From contig NZ_BMFP01000005.1 in NCBI RefSeq assembly GCF_014638845.1, forward strand, positions 370,016 through 434,015: a DNA stretch of 64,000 nt, in the 5' to 3' direction. A program made the translations under genes and the position numbers. The notes beneath the pieces are model-generated. The model was not told the origin of the DNA. It made no database searches and saw only the letters and a program-made list of their open reading frames with translations. Position 1 is the stretch's first letter. Each line of letters begins with the position of its first letter. Positions 50,438 through 58,877 of this stretch are shown piece after piece. This stretch comes from Pontibacter amylolyticus (GTDB taxonomy: Bacteria > Bacteroidota > Bacteroidia > Cytophagales > Hymenobacteraceae).

Positions 50438-50590
50438 AAAGAGATCTGATTTAACTGTTAGAATTCAGTACATGCAACAGGCACCCGCAGGTCAGTCCAG
50501 TATACGTTTTTTTCTATATGGAGGAGTAACGCAACCTGCTGATGATGGTTGTTTCTGATGCAATTTAACCAAACTGCCAGCCGAAAAAAA

Positions 50591-50624
50591 ACCCGGCCCA
50601 GGTATAGCTGTACCTGGGCCGGGA
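50591..50624 (-). terminator. Terminator built around an AGGTATAG pair
   Basis: A 13-bp perfect stem (arms 50592-50604 and 50611-50623, CCCGGCCCAGGTA / TACCTGGGCCGGG) has a 6-nt loop, and on the minus strand it is followed by eight T. The exact octamer at 50600 spans the left arm and loop and faces a near-complement (TGTACCTG) in the right arm. Confidence 0.92.
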
Positions 50625-50643
50625 TCCTGTAAATTTTGGTGGA

Positions 50644-51327
50644 TTACTTCTTGCTATTGAACTCTCCGTTTCGGAGCATGTCGAGCAATTTGATGATCGC
50701 GAACGGACTGACGGTCGGGAACATATTCCGCTGCTCCTGCCGCTGCACCTGCTGCATGTTCCAGTTCCGGAAGTTGGCGCCGCCGTCCATGGGCGTTGTG
50801 CTGAAGAGCTCTTCGAGCCGTTTGGGGTCGAGGTTGCGCATGGCAATGGCCATCCCGTCGTCCGGCAGCTTCACAGCCAGCACGGCCTCTTTGAAATCGC
50901 GCTCCGTAGGCCACGGAAACACAGTTACCTCGGGCAGCTGCGTGGGGTCCTCCTGCATCTGCATGATGATGGAGTAGCTTTGGCTCTGGTAGTTCTTCGG
51001 TATTTTCAGGTACTGCTTCTTGTAGCCGATGGCGCTGAACACCACGCTGTCGCCGGTGAGTACAGGCACCGAGAAGAAGCCATAAGCATTGGTTTGCGTG
51101 CCGCGGCTGGTCTTGGGCACAAACACGTTCACGCCGGCCACCCCGTACAGGCTGTCGCCAATGGTAACGAAACCGGTCAGCTGCACTACGCGTTTGTGGC
51201 CCTGCGCCGCCGCCTCGTTGGGCGCTCCCACCAGCAGGAAAGCAAAAAGGGCCAGGGGCAGCAGGAAGCCGATGGCGCGTTTATTTGTAAGTAGTAGTCT
51301 TTGTAATTCGGGCATCATGTAGTACAA
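50644..51327 (-). CDS. Secreted carboxypeptidase-regulatory-like domain protein
   Basis: This 227-residue protein has a signal peptide (MRAIGFLL-type hydrophobic core LLPLALFAFLLVGA, cleavage near AAAQ), then a CarboxypepD_reg-like beta-sandwich (GFVTIGDSLYGVAGVNVFVP to SVVFSAIGYKKQYLKIP). The C-terminal half is polar with a Gln/Met/Arg-rich part (NMQQVQRQEQRNMFP). Such proteins in Bacteroidetes often accompany TonB-dependent systems, but none is adjacent. The start may be any of three nearby Met codons. Confidence 0.75.
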   Translation of the reverse strand: MYYMMPELQRLLLTNKRAIGFLLPLALFAFLLVGAPNEAAAQGHKRVVQLTGFVTIGDSLYGVAGVNVFVPKTSRGTQTNAYGFFSVPVLTGDSVVFSAIGYKKQYLKIPKNYQSQSYSIIMQMQEDPTQLPEVTVFPWPTERDFKEAVLAVKLPDDGMAIAMRNLDPKRLEELFSTTPMDGGANFRNWNMQQVQRQEQRNMFPTVSPFAIIKLLDMLRNGEFNSKK

Positions 51328-51364
51328 TAATACTTCATATAATTTTATTATAGCAGCTTTTGGC

Positions 51365-51372
51365 TAATTTTG
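51365..51372 (+). promoter_or_regulatory. Candidate promoter of the ArsR gene
   Basis: TAATTTTG fits TAnnTTTG, with a TTTA 18 bp upstream as a weak -33 element. Confidence 0.4.
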
Positions 51373-51391
51373 TTCCGATACGCTTTCAATT

Positions 51392-51778
51392 ATGAGGCTT
51401 AAACACTTCAGTCTTACCTTCGGCGAGCAGGTTTTAAAGGCGCTGGCAGACGACTCGCGGCTGCGCATGCTGCACCTGATCCTGCGCAACAAGGAGATGT
51501 GCACCTCAGACCTGGAGCATGTGCTAGATTTCACCCAAACCAAGACGTCGCGCCACCTGGCCTATCTCCGCAACGCCGGGCTGGTAACGCCCCGCAAGCT
51601 CGACCAGTGGGTGTACTACTCATTAAAGGAAGAAGCCTCCGATTTCGTTCAACAGATTTTCACATACCTGGAGCGCGACACCCTCCTGCAGAAAGACCAG
51701 GAAACCTACCGCATCCTGTACTCCAACCGCGAACTGGCCGTTAACCGCATGCAGACCCGCCGCTGGACAGAGAGCTAA
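51392..51778 (+). CDS. ArsR/SmtB-family transcriptional regulator
   Basis: This 128-residue winged-helix repressor has the ArsR pattern LKALADDSRLRMLHLILRNKEMCTSDL (quoted in part: ALADDSRLRML) and the recognition helix TQTKTSRHLAYLRNAGLV. The metal-site CxC motif of ArsR/SmtB is not evident, so it may sense something else. It is divergent from the CarboxypepD-like gene. TAATTTTG at 51365-51372 is a plausible -7 box 20 bp upstream. Confidence 0.88.
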   Translation: MRLKHFSLTFGEQVLKALADDSRLRMLHLILRNKEMCTSDLEHVLDFTQTKTSRHLAYLRNAGLVTPRKLDQWVYYSLKEEASDFVQQIFTYLERDTLLQKDQETYRILYSNRELAVNRMQTRRWTES

Positions 51779-51917
51779 CTCTTGTAAGACAGGTTTTTAG
51801 TTCATTGGTTTAAACAGTAAACATAGGACTTTTAGTATACTCTCGCCTGCTGCTCCCGCACATATTTTTTTAAACATACCGCCCGTCAGGTCGTTTCTAT
51901 AAAGCTGACACCCGATT

Positions 51918-52622
51918 ATGAAACCATACAAACACATATTCTTTGACCTCGACCACACCCTGTGGGACTTTGAGAAAAACTCTGAGGAGACCCTCTATAC
52001 CTTATACCACGAGTTTGGCCTGGATGAGTATGAAAAGCTCTTCGACCGCGACTCATTTTACCGCAAGTACAAGTTCGTGAACCACCTCCTCTGGGATCTG
52101 TATAACAAAGGCAAGATCGACCAGAAGGAGCTGCGTGAGGCCCGCTTCGTCAAAACCCTGACCGGACTCGGGCTGGAGCCGCACCAGGTACCGACAGGTA
52201 TATCCGAAGCCTATACCGATCTGTGCCCGCAGAAGACGGCGGTGTTTCCCTATACCTTCGAGGTGCTCGACTACCTGAAACCGAAGTACGGCCTGCACAT
52301 CATCACCAACGGGTTTAAGGACGTGCAGTACATCAAAATGAACGGCTCCAGGCTGACTGATTATTTCGGTGAGATCGTGACTTCAGAGTGCTGCGGGTAC
52401 AAAAAGCCCGACAAGCGCATATTTGAGCACGCCCTGGACCGCATTCAGGTACGCTCCGAAGACTGCCTGATGATCGGCGACAACCTGGAGTGCGACATCG
52501 ACGGTGCCCGCCTGGCAGGTATGGACCAGGTTTTCTTCAATCCGGAGAAGACCAAAACCAAACTCTCGCCCAAACCCACCTACCACATCCACTGCCTGAG
52601 CGAATTGCAGGCTATGTTATAG
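51918..52622 (+). CDS. yjjG: YjjG-type noncanonical pyrimidine nucleotidase (HAD family)
   Basis: This 234-residue HAD phosphatase dephosphorylates (deoxy)nucleoside monophosphates, including noncanonical pyrimidine ones. Motif I is FDLDHTLWDF with Asp10 and Asp12, motif II is ITNGF, motif III is the Lys in CCGYKKPDKRIFE, and motif IV is MIGDNLECDIDGA. The early LWDF and FVNHLLWDLYNKGKI segments match YjjG. Two octamers lie inside and one just after the stop. Confidence 0.88.
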   Translation: MKPYKHIFFDLDHTLWDFEKNSEETLYTLYHEFGLDEYEKLFDRDSFYRKYKFVNHLLWDLYNKGKIDQKELREARFVKTLTGLGLEPHQVPTGISEAYTDLCPQKTAVFPYTFEVLDYLKPKYGLHIITNGFKDVQYIKMNGSRLTDYFGEIVTSECCGYKKPDKRIFEHALDRIQVRSEDCLMIGDNLECDIDGARLAGMDQVFFNPEKTKTKLSPKPTYHIHCLSELQAML

Positions 52623-52666
52623 CAAAGCTATACCTGCCAAAGGCCGGAAAATAAAATAATTCGCCT

Positions 52667-52674
52667 TACCTTTG
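52667..52674 (+). promoter_or_regulatory. Candidate promoter of pruA
   Basis: TACCTTTG fits the TAnnTTTG box and lies 67 bp before the pruA start. No clear -33 TTTG is seen. Confidence 0.35.
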
Positions 52675-52740
52675 TATAAGGAGGCTGCCCTGTGCAGTCT
52701 GTCGAATGTCTTATTCTGAATCTGTAAAATATCAAACAAG

Positions 52741-54375
52741 ATGGCAACCGGATTTTTTAGAGTACCAACACCAGTAAACGAACCTGTAAAATCGTACGCG
52801 CCGGGCTCTCCGGAACGCGAGGAACTGCAGCGCACTTATAAAGAACTTAAGTCAAAAGAGCTCGATGTGCCGATGTACATCGGTGGCGACAAGGTATACA
52901 CGGACAAAAAGAAGCCGATGCTTCAGCCGCACGACCATAAGCACATCCTGGGTCACTTCAGCGAAGGCGATGCGTCACACGTGGAACAGGCCATCAACGC
53001 AGCGCTTGCCGCACGCGAAGAGTGGGCTGCCATGGGCTGGGAGCACCGTCTGAGCATTTTCCTGAAAGCCGCTGAGCTGCTTGCCGGACCGTGGAGAGCC
53101 CGCCTGAACGCGGCCACCATGCTGGGCCAGTCGAAGAACGCCTACCAGGCGGAAATCGACTCAGCTTGCGAACTGATCGACTTCCTGCGCTTCAACGCGC
53201 AGTATGCTACCGAGATCTACCAGATGCAGCCAGAGTCCTCGCCGGGCGTATGGAACCGCATGGAGCACCGTCCGCTGGAGGGCTTCGTGTTCGCTTTGAC
53301 GCCGTTTAACTTTACGGCTATTGCCGGTAACCTTCCAGCCTCTGTTGCCATGATGGGTAACGTAGTGGTATGGAAGCCTGCCAACACGCAGGTATACGCC
53401 GCCCAAATGATCATGGAATTGTTCCGCGAGGCTGGCCTGCCGGATGGCGTGATCAACCTGGTGTATGTAGACGGCCCGACGGCTGGCGAGGTGATCTTCA
53501 ACCACGCTGATTTTGCGGGTATTCACTTCACAGGCAGCACCGGCGTTTTCCAGAACATCTGGAAGACCATTGGACAGAACATCCACAAATACAAAACATA
53601 CCCGCGCATTGTGGGCGAGACAGGCGGCAAGGACTTTATCGTGGCGCACAGCTCGGCCGACGCAAAGCAGGTAGCGACTGGTATCGTGCGCGGTGCTTTT
53701 GAGTACCAGGGCCAGAAATGCTCTGCCGCTTCGCGTGCCTACATCCCAAGCAACCTGTGGGAAGATGTGAAAAACTACGTGGTGGAAGACCTGAAGACCT
53801 TCAAAATGGGTCCTCCGGAGGATTTCTCCAATTTCATCAACGCCGTGATCGACGAGAAATCATTCGACAAGATTGCCAAGTACATTGATAATTCCAAAGA
53901 GAGCAATGAAGTAGAAGTGATTGCCGGTGGCAACTACGACAAGTCGAAAGGCTACTTCATTGAGCCAACCGTACTCCTGTCGCACAACCCACAGTATGTG
54001 ACCATGTGCGAAGAGATCTTCGGTCCGGTTATCTCGATCTACGTGTACGACGAGAACAATTTCGAAGAGACGCTGGAGCTGGTGAACTCAACTTCCCCGT
54101 ACGCCCTGACAGGCGCTATCTTCAGCCGCGACCGTTATGCAGCGGAGTTTGCCACGAAGAAACTGGTGAATGCTGCCGGTAACTTCTACATTAACGACAA
54201 GCCAACAGGCGCCGTGGTAGGACAGCAGCCTTTCGGTGGCGCCCGCGCTTCCGGCACCAACGACAAGGCCGGCTCTATGCTGAACCTGCTGCGCTGGGTG
54301 TCTGCCCGCTCTATCAAAGAGACCTTCGTAACACCAACTGACTACCGCTACCCATTCCTGGGTGAGAATAAATAA
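52741..54375 (+). CDS. pruA: L-glutamate gamma-semialdehyde (delta-1-pyrroline-5-carboxylate) dehydrogenase
   Basis: This 544-residue aldehyde dehydrogenase oxidises glutamate semialdehyde to glutamate in proline breakdown. It has the P5CDH opening GFFRVPTPVNEPVKSYAPGS, general base Glu293 in GETGGKDF, nucleophile Cys327 in QGQKCSAASRAY, and the C-terminal GGARASGTNDKAGS. The length fits the group of eukaryotic-type and Bacteroidetes single-function P5CDHs. Proline dehydrogenase is not in the window. Its stop codon overlaps an octamer. Confidence 0.96.
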   Translation: MATGFFRVPTPVNEPVKSYAPGSPEREELQRTYKELKSKELDVPMYIGGDKVYTDKKKPMLQPHDHKHILGHFSEGDASHVEQAINAALAAREEWAAMGWEHRLSIFLKAAELLAGPWRARLNAATMLGQSKNAYQAEIDSACELIDFLRFNAQYATEIYQMQPESSPGVWNRMEHRPLEGFVFALTPFNFTAIAGNLPASVAMMGNVVVWKPANTQVYAAQMIMELFREAGLPDGVINLVYVDGPTAGEVIFNHADFAGIHFTGSTGVFQNIWKTIGQNIHKYKTYPRIVGETGGKDFIVAHSSADAKQVATGIVRGAFEYQGQKCSAASRAYIPSNLWEDVKNYVVEDLKTFKMGPPEDFSNFINAVIDEKSFDKIAKYIDNSKESNEVEVIAGGNYDKSKGYFIEPTVLLSHNPQYVTMCEEIFGPVISIYVYDENNFEETLELVNSTSPYALTGAIFSRDRYAAEFATKKLVNAAGNFYINDKPTGAVVGQQPFGGARASGTNDKAGSMLNLLRWVSARSIKETFVTPTDYRYPFLGENK

Positions 54376-54396
54376 GGTATAGCCTATACCTGAAAC

Positions 54397-54430
54397 AAAA
54401 GCACCACACTCGAAAGGGCGTGGTGCTTTT
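54397..54430 (+). terminator. Terminator of pruA
   Basis: AAAAGCACCAC ... GTGGTGCTTTT is a perfect 11-bp stem ending in a T-run. An inverted octamer pair (54375-54391) lies just before it. Confidence 0.9.
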
Positions 54431-54440
54431 GTTTTTAGGG

Positions 54441-55111
54441 TATGGCGCGAGCGTCCACGATGGTGGGGCCTCCGGCCCCGTTATGGTTATACCTCAGATA
54501 GAATCACACTGCTACCCGGATTAGCACTACTGAAAGTATAACAAGCCGCATCTGTTACCAAACCAGCCACAACCGGATTCTGCTCAATGTAGTCTATCTT
54601 TTGCTGCAGCATGGGCGTATCCGTCAGGTCAATGGGATGGTTGTGCTGCTGCCAGAACTGGAACTCCTTGTTGTGCGTGTTATGCTGTTTGAAGTAGCGA
54701 AACAGGTATTGTAACCATTCCTTTCTACTCTCGGTGGGGTTACTTTCAATCTGAGTGATAATCCGCTTGGCAGTATAGCTCTTGAAGTCTCTGAGAACAC
54801 CACTCAAGTTGGCGTCTTCAACTGAGCAAATCATGTGCAGGAGGCTGGGTATCAGACAGTAGCTGTAAATCCGAAGCCCTTTATACTTGCTACAGTAGTT
54901 CAGGTTCTGTACTAACTCGTCGGCATATTCTCTTCTGGTGAACACATCGATCCAGCCGACCACTGTGAGGGTAATGAAAAACAAGCCGCCGTTGTAGATT
55001 TTATACTTCTCGGACATCTGGCTAATGCTTTGGTAAAGAAGTACGAGAAGTAATGATAAAAGGGCCAGAGGCCCCACCATAGTAGACACGAGCGCGGACG
55101 CTCGCGCCATA
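54441..55111. mobile_element. RAYT element with inverted palindromic ends
   Basis: Left end 54441-54480 (TATGGCGCGAGCGTCC, then ATGGTGGGGCCTCCGGCCCC) and right end 55062-55111 are inverted copies of each other. The right end keeps a complete palindrome, CGAGCGCGGACGCTCG (55089-55104), whose second half is missing from the left end. Between them lies a single transposase gene. This layout is that of a REP/RAYT unit (a transposase flanked by the palindromes it acts on). Confidence 0.8.
54487..55017 (-). CDS. REP-associated tyrosine (Y1) transposase, probably inactive
   Basis: This 176-residue Y1/HUH-type transposase (start at MSEKYKIYNG; upstream codons are only the palindromic end) has FFITLTVVGWIDVFTR, the central YCLIPSLLHMI and the C-terminal KIDYIEQNPVVAGLV with the catalytic Tyr region. 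The metal-binding HUH motif normally reads SHLHMI or NHVHLL. Here the first His codon is CTC (Leu), one base from CAC, so catalysis is probably lost. RAYT proteins process REP palindromes. Confidence 0.88.
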   Translation of the reverse strand: MSEKYKIYNGGLFFITLTVVGWIDVFTRREYADELVQNLNYCSKYKGLRIYSYCLIPSLLHMICSVEDANLSGVLRDFKSYTAKRIITQIESNPTESRKEWLQYLFRYFKQHNTHNKEFQFWQQHNHPIDLTDTPMLQQKIDYIEQNPVVAGLVTDAACYTFSSANPGSSVILSEV

Positions 55112-55351
55112 TACATTACAATACACCACCCCCCAACCATGTTTAAACACCCATCCCGCTATACCTCAACTGTACTTCAACTTTGAACGGTACAGGCTTT
55201 ACAAATGGCACAAAACACAGGAATTGCATTCATACCTGCTGATAATACTTTAGAACAATCTTAAACGCTATTTACATTGGATATAGTCTTTTGATTGTTG
55301 GCTATTTATACCTAATTTTGCTCCCAAATTTCAATAAAGCATAACAGCAAT
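55018..55351. other. Spacer between RAYT element and nuo operon
   Basis: It holds the right RAYT end (to 55111), one octamer at 55159 and the nuo promoter. Nothing else is seen. Confidence 0.6.
55290..55320 (+). promoter_or_regulatory. Promoter of the nuo operon
   Basis: TTTG at 55290-55293 and TAATTTTG at 55313-55320, spaced 19 bp, match the Bacteroidetes consensus TTTG / TAnnTTTG very well. The predicted leader is about 25 nt before the nuoA ATG at 55352. Confidence 0.75.
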
Positions 55352-55726
55352 ATGGAAACTACTGGTACTCAGTATCTACCGTCGGACTACCTCCCTATTT
55401 TGATACAATTTGCGGCAGCGCTCGGCTTCGTTATTTTCGCGCTGGTTGTCACCCATTTACTGGGCCCGAAAAGAAAAAGTGAGGTGAAGGACAACCCCTG
55501 GGAAAGTGGTGTGGAGTCTGTGGGCGATGCGCGCACGCCGATCTCTTACAAGTACTTCCTCACGGCCATCCTGTTCGTGCTGTTCGATATTGAAATTATC
55601 TTCATGTACCCTTGGGCAGTGAACTTCCGCGAATTCGGTCTGGAGGGCTTCCTGCCAATGATGTTGTTCCTGGGCGTAATCCTGACTGGCTTCTTCTACG
55701 AAATCAAAAAAGGGATTCTCAAGTAG
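55352..55726 (+). CDS. nuoA: NADH-quinone oxidoreductase subunit A
   Basis: This 124-residue membrane subunit of complex I has three membrane segments and the family loop NPWESGVESVGDARTPISYKYF, quoted here as ESGVESVGDAR, ending FYEIKKGILK. It opens the nuo operon, which transfers electrons from NADH to menaquinone and pumps protons. Confidence 0.95.
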   Translation: METTGTQYLPSDYLPILIQFAAALGFVIFALVVTHLLGPKRKSEVKDNPWESGVESVGDARTPISYKYFLTAILFVLFDIEIIFMYPWAVNFREFGLEGFLPMMLFLGVILTGFFYEIKKGILK

Positions 55727-55806
55727 TTGGGCACCATTAAACTTAAATAGGGTAAACGGTGTTTTTCCAAGGGTAAACGCAGATTAAAACCTAGAATTTA
55801 GAAGAC

Positions 55807-56361
55807 ATGAGCGAATTAAATAAAGATATAAACATGGCAGAGGCACCAGAAGGCCATAGCGGTGCTGGTTTCTTTGCTACTTCCTTTGAGAAAGTGATTG
55901 GACTGGCCCGTGCGAACTCGCTTTGGCCATTGCCTTTTGCCACTTCCTGCTGCGGTATCGAGTTCATGGCGACCATGGGCGCTACCTACGATATCTCCCG
56001 CTTTGGCTCGGAGCGCCCAAGCTTCTCCCCACGCCAGGCAGATATTCTCCTTGTAATGGGTACCATCGCTAAGAAAATGGGGCCGGTTGTGAAGCAGGTA
56101 TACGAGCAGATGGCCGAGCCGAAATGGGTCGTGGCCGTTGGCGCCTGCGCTACCTCTGGCGGTATTTTCGACTCGTACTCTGTGCTGCAAGGTATAGACC
56201 GCGTGGTGCCGGTAGACGTGTACGTGCCGGGCTGCCCGCCAAGACCGGAGCAGATTCTGGACGGCCTGATGCGTGTGCAGGATCTGGCGAAAAACGAATC
56301 ACTACGCCGCCGCAACTCTCCTGAGTACCAGGCGCTTTTGGCTTCTTACAACATTAAATAA
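55807..56361 (+). CDS. nuoB: NADH-quinone oxidoreductase subunit B
   Basis: This 184-residue subunit carries the terminal 4Fe-4S cluster N2. The ligands are in [20 protein letters not shown] and [10 protein letters not shown]. It lies 80 bp after nuoA and 5 bp before nuoC. It includes the only strict AGGTATAG copy inside a nuo gene (56190). Confidence 0.97.
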   Translation: MSELNKDINMAEAPEGHSGAGFFATSFEKVIGLARANSLWPLPFATSCCGIEFMATMGATYDISRFGSERPSFSPRQADILLVMGTIAKKMGPVVKQVYEQMAEPKWVVAVGACATSGGIFDSYSVLQGIDRVVPVDVYVPGCPPRPEQILDGLMRVQDLAKNESLRRRNSPEYQALLASYNIK

Positions 56362-56366
56362 GCAGC

Positions 56367-56873
56367 ATGGAGCTTACGAACGAAAACGTACTCGGTAAAC
56401 TGATAGCCCAGTTCGGTGAAGAGAACATCTTCGATGCCTACAACCCGGATGGGATCATGACCATCACCACTACGCGTGAGAACATCATTGCTCTGATCCA
56501 ATTCCTGTATGACGACAAGGACCTGCAGATTCAGTTCCTGACGACCATGGCAGGCATTCACTTTCCTGACCACAAGGGCAAGGAGTTGTGCATGATGTAC
56601 CAGTTGCATAGCCTGCGTCACAATTACCGGCTGCGCATCAAGGTGTTTGTGCCTGCAGAAGACCCGGTATTGCCGACGCTGACCAACATCTACGCGGCTG
56701 CTAACTGGATGGAGCGTGAGGCCTATGACTTTTACGGTTTCATCTTTACCGGTCACCCGAACCTGATCCGCATCCTCAACATCGAGGAGATGGAGTACCA
56801 CCCGATGCTCAAGCAGTATCCACTGGAGGACCAGACAAGGGAAGACAAAATCGATACTTATTTCGGACGCTAA
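56367..56873 (+). CDS. nuoC: NADH-quinone oxidoreductase subunit C
   Basis: This 168-residue 30-kDa-type subunit has the signature block WMEREAYDFYGFIFTGHPNL, followed by the KQYPLEDQTR end. It is not fused to NuoD. It lies 5 bp after nuoB and 15 bp before nuoD. Confidence 0.94.
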   Translation: MELTNENVLGKLIAQFGEENIFDAYNPDGIMTITTTRENIIALIQFLYDDKDLQIQFLTTMAGIHFPDHKGKELCMMYQLHSLRHNYRLRIKVFVPAEDPVLPTLTNIYAAANWMEREAYDFYGFIFTGHPNLIRILNIEEMEYHPMLKQYPLEDQTREDKIDTYFGR

Positions 56874-56888
56874 GCCAGATAAACCACT

Positions 56889-58139
56889 ATGGCTACTGAT
56901 AATAAAACAGCTGATACTGATCAGTTACAGGAATTCCGCGACAACCGCGACCTGAAACTGCAGGACAAGAAGAACGAGAACCTGACGACCCTGAACCTGG
57001 GTCCGACGCACCCGGCCACTCACGGTATCTTCCAGAACATCCTACAGATGGACGGGGAGGTTATCATGGACGCCGTGCCGACCATCGGCTACATTCACCG
57101 TGCATTCGAGAAGATTGCCGAGCGCAGACCATTCTACCAGATTACGCCGCTCACCGACCGCATGAACTACTGTTCGTCCCCTATCAACAACATGGGGTAC
57201 CACATGACGGTGGAGAAGCTTCTGGGTATCGAGATCCCAAAGCGCGCGCAGTACATCCGCGTGATCATGATGGAGCTGGCCCGTATTTCCGACCACCTGA
57301 TCTGTAACTCGATCCTGGGTGTGGACTCCGGCGCCTTCACCGGCTTCCTGTACGTGATGCAGGAGCGCGAGCACATTTACGACATTTACGAAGAGGTTTG
57401 CGGTGCCCGTCTGACGACGAACATGGGTCGTATCGGCGGCATGGAGCGCGACCTTTCCCCAAAAGCCTTGCACCTGATTGGTGAGTTCCTGAAGCGCTTC
57501 CCGAAGGTATGGGCAGAGTTTGAGAAAATGCTGACCCGCAACCGTATCTTCATCGACCGTACGGTAGGCGTAGGCGCCATTACGGCTGAGCGCGCTCTGA
57601 GCTACGGCTTCACAGGTCCTAACCTGCGTGCCACCGGCGTGGACTACGACGTGCGCGTGATGAACCCTTACTCTTCTTACGACGATTTCGAGTTCGAAAT
57701 TCCGGTTGGCGAGAAAGGCGACACGTATGACCGCTACCTGGTGCGCAACGAGGAGGTATGGCAGAGCTTGAAGATTATTGAGCAGGCTTACAAAAACCTG
57801 CCGGAAGGTTCTTACCACGCCGACGCACCGCATTACTACCTGCCTCCAAAGCAGGAGGTATACACTAGCATGGAAGCGCTGATCTATCACTTCAAAATTG
57901 TGATGGGTGAGATTGACGCTCCGAAAGGCGAGGTATACCACAGCGTGGAAGGCGGCAACGGCGAGCTTGGTTTCTACCTGGTAAGCGATGGCGGCAGAAC
58001 GCCATACCGTCTGCACTTCAGAAGGCCTTGTTTCATTTACTACCAGGCATATACCGAAATGATTGTGGGCGGTCAGCTGGCCGACGCCATCCTGACGCTG
58101 AGTAGCCTGAACGTGATTGCCGGCGAACTCGACGCATAA
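56889..58139 (+). CDS. nuoD: NADH-quinone oxidoreductase subunit D
   Basis: This 416-residue 49-kDa subunit lines the quinone site with NuoB. It has GPTHPATHGIFQ near residue 37, the conserved ERRPFYQITPLTDRMNY, and the C-terminal LNVIAGELDA. The length is normal. Confidence 0.97.
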   Translation: MATDNKTADTDQLQEFRDNRDLKLQDKKNENLTTLNLGPTHPATHGIFQNILQMDGEVIMDAVPTIGYIHRAFEKIAERRPFYQITPLTDRMNYCSSPINNMGYHMTVEKLLGIEIPKRAQYIRVIMMELARISDHLICNSILGVDSGAFTGFLYVMQEREHIYDIYEEVCGARLTTNMGRIGGMERDLSPKALHLIGEFLKRFPKVWAEFEKMLTRNRIFIDRTVGVGAITAERALSYGFTGPNLRATGVDYDVRVMNPYSSYDDFEFEIPVGEKGDTYDRYLVRNEEVWQSLKIIEQAYKNLPEGSYHADAPHYYLPPKQEVYTSMEALIYHFKIVMGEIDAPKGEVYHSVEGGNGELGFYLVSDGGRTPYRLHFRRPCFIYYQAYTEMIVGGQLADAILTLSSLNVIAGELDA

Positions 58140-58194
58140 TACAGTATTTTATAAATCATCTAACACCGGCTACTGGCCGGTGACATTTACAAAG

Positions 58195-58728
58195 ATGGCA
58201 GAGACTATAAACGCATTTAAGTTTTCTGATAAAGGCCTTGCTGAGATTCAGCGCTACATCAGTCATTACCCGGAAGGACGCCAGAAGTCTGCCCTGTTGC
58301 CAGCCCTGCACGTAGCGCAGGCTGAAAACAACGGCTGGGTGAGCCCTGAAGCGATGGACGCGATTGCCGAAATCCTGAACATACAGCCAATCGAGGTATA
58401 CGAGGTGGCCACTTTCTATACCATGTTCAACCTGAAGCCGGTTGGCAAGCACGTGTTGGAAGTATGCCGCACGGGCCCTTGCTGCCTGCGCGGTGCTGAC
58501 CAGATGATCGAGACGCTGAAACAGAAGCTCAACATTGAAGAAGGCGAGACAACGGCTGACGGTATGTTTACCCTGAAGCCGGTGGAATGTCTGGCTTCGT
58601 GCGGTACAGGCCCGATGCTGCAGGTGCGCGAAACCTACTACGAGAACATCGACAGCGAAGAAGCGGTGGACCAGTTCCTGGAGATGATGCGCAACAAAGA
58701 GGTGGAAACGCCTGAGTGGAAGAAATAG
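58195..58728 (+). CDS. nuoE: NADH-quinone oxidoreductase subunit E
   Basis: This 177-residue 24-kDa-type subunit (start MAETINAFKF; the longer frame runs into nuoD) binds a 2Fe-2S cluster. The ligands are in CRTGPCCLRGA and ECLASCGTGPML. The EVATFYTMFN block is conserved. It forms the NADH-dehydrogenase module with NuoF and NuoG. Confidence 0.95.
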   Translation: MAETINAFKFSDKGLAEIQRYISHYPEGRQKSALLPALHVAQAENNGWVSPEAMDAIAEILNIQPIEVYEVATFYTMFNLKPVGKHVLEVCRTGPCCLRGADQMIETLKQKLNIEEGETTADGMFTLKPVECLASCGTGPMLQVRETYYENIDSEEAVDQFLEMMRNKEVETPEWKK

Positions 58729-58743
58729 CATAGCAGGACTTTG

Positions 58744-58818
58744 TGACAAAAGACTACCAGACAAAAGACTTCTATACCTGAAAAAGTCCTTTGTCCTTTG
58801 TCAAAAATTCCTTTGTCA
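58744..58818. repeat. Inverted/direct repeat in the nuoE-nuoF spacer
   Basis: GACAAAAGACT is present twice (58745, 58760), and its inverse AGTCCTTTGTCCTTTGTC follows. The octamer CTATACCTG (58772) sits in the loop. A related copy is at 46776-46818. This lengthens the spacer to 149 bp inside an otherwise tight operon. Confidence 0.7.
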
Positions 58819-58877
58819 AAATAAAAACAAAGGCTAATACCAGTAACGGTAGCTGCCAACTTAGACATCCTGTAACA

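Noticed and set aside
55018..55140. Extended N-terminus of the RAYT transposase
   Set aside because: The added codons are a translation of the palindromic right end; the conserved protein starts at 55017.
57042..58016. 324-codon minus-strand frame opposite nuoD
   Set aside because: It is a shadow of nuoD, with no family features and composition dictated by the sense codons.
58117..58194. Extended start for nuoE inside nuoD
   Set aside because: The extra residues match nothing in the family, and the Met at 58195 gives a normal NuoE.
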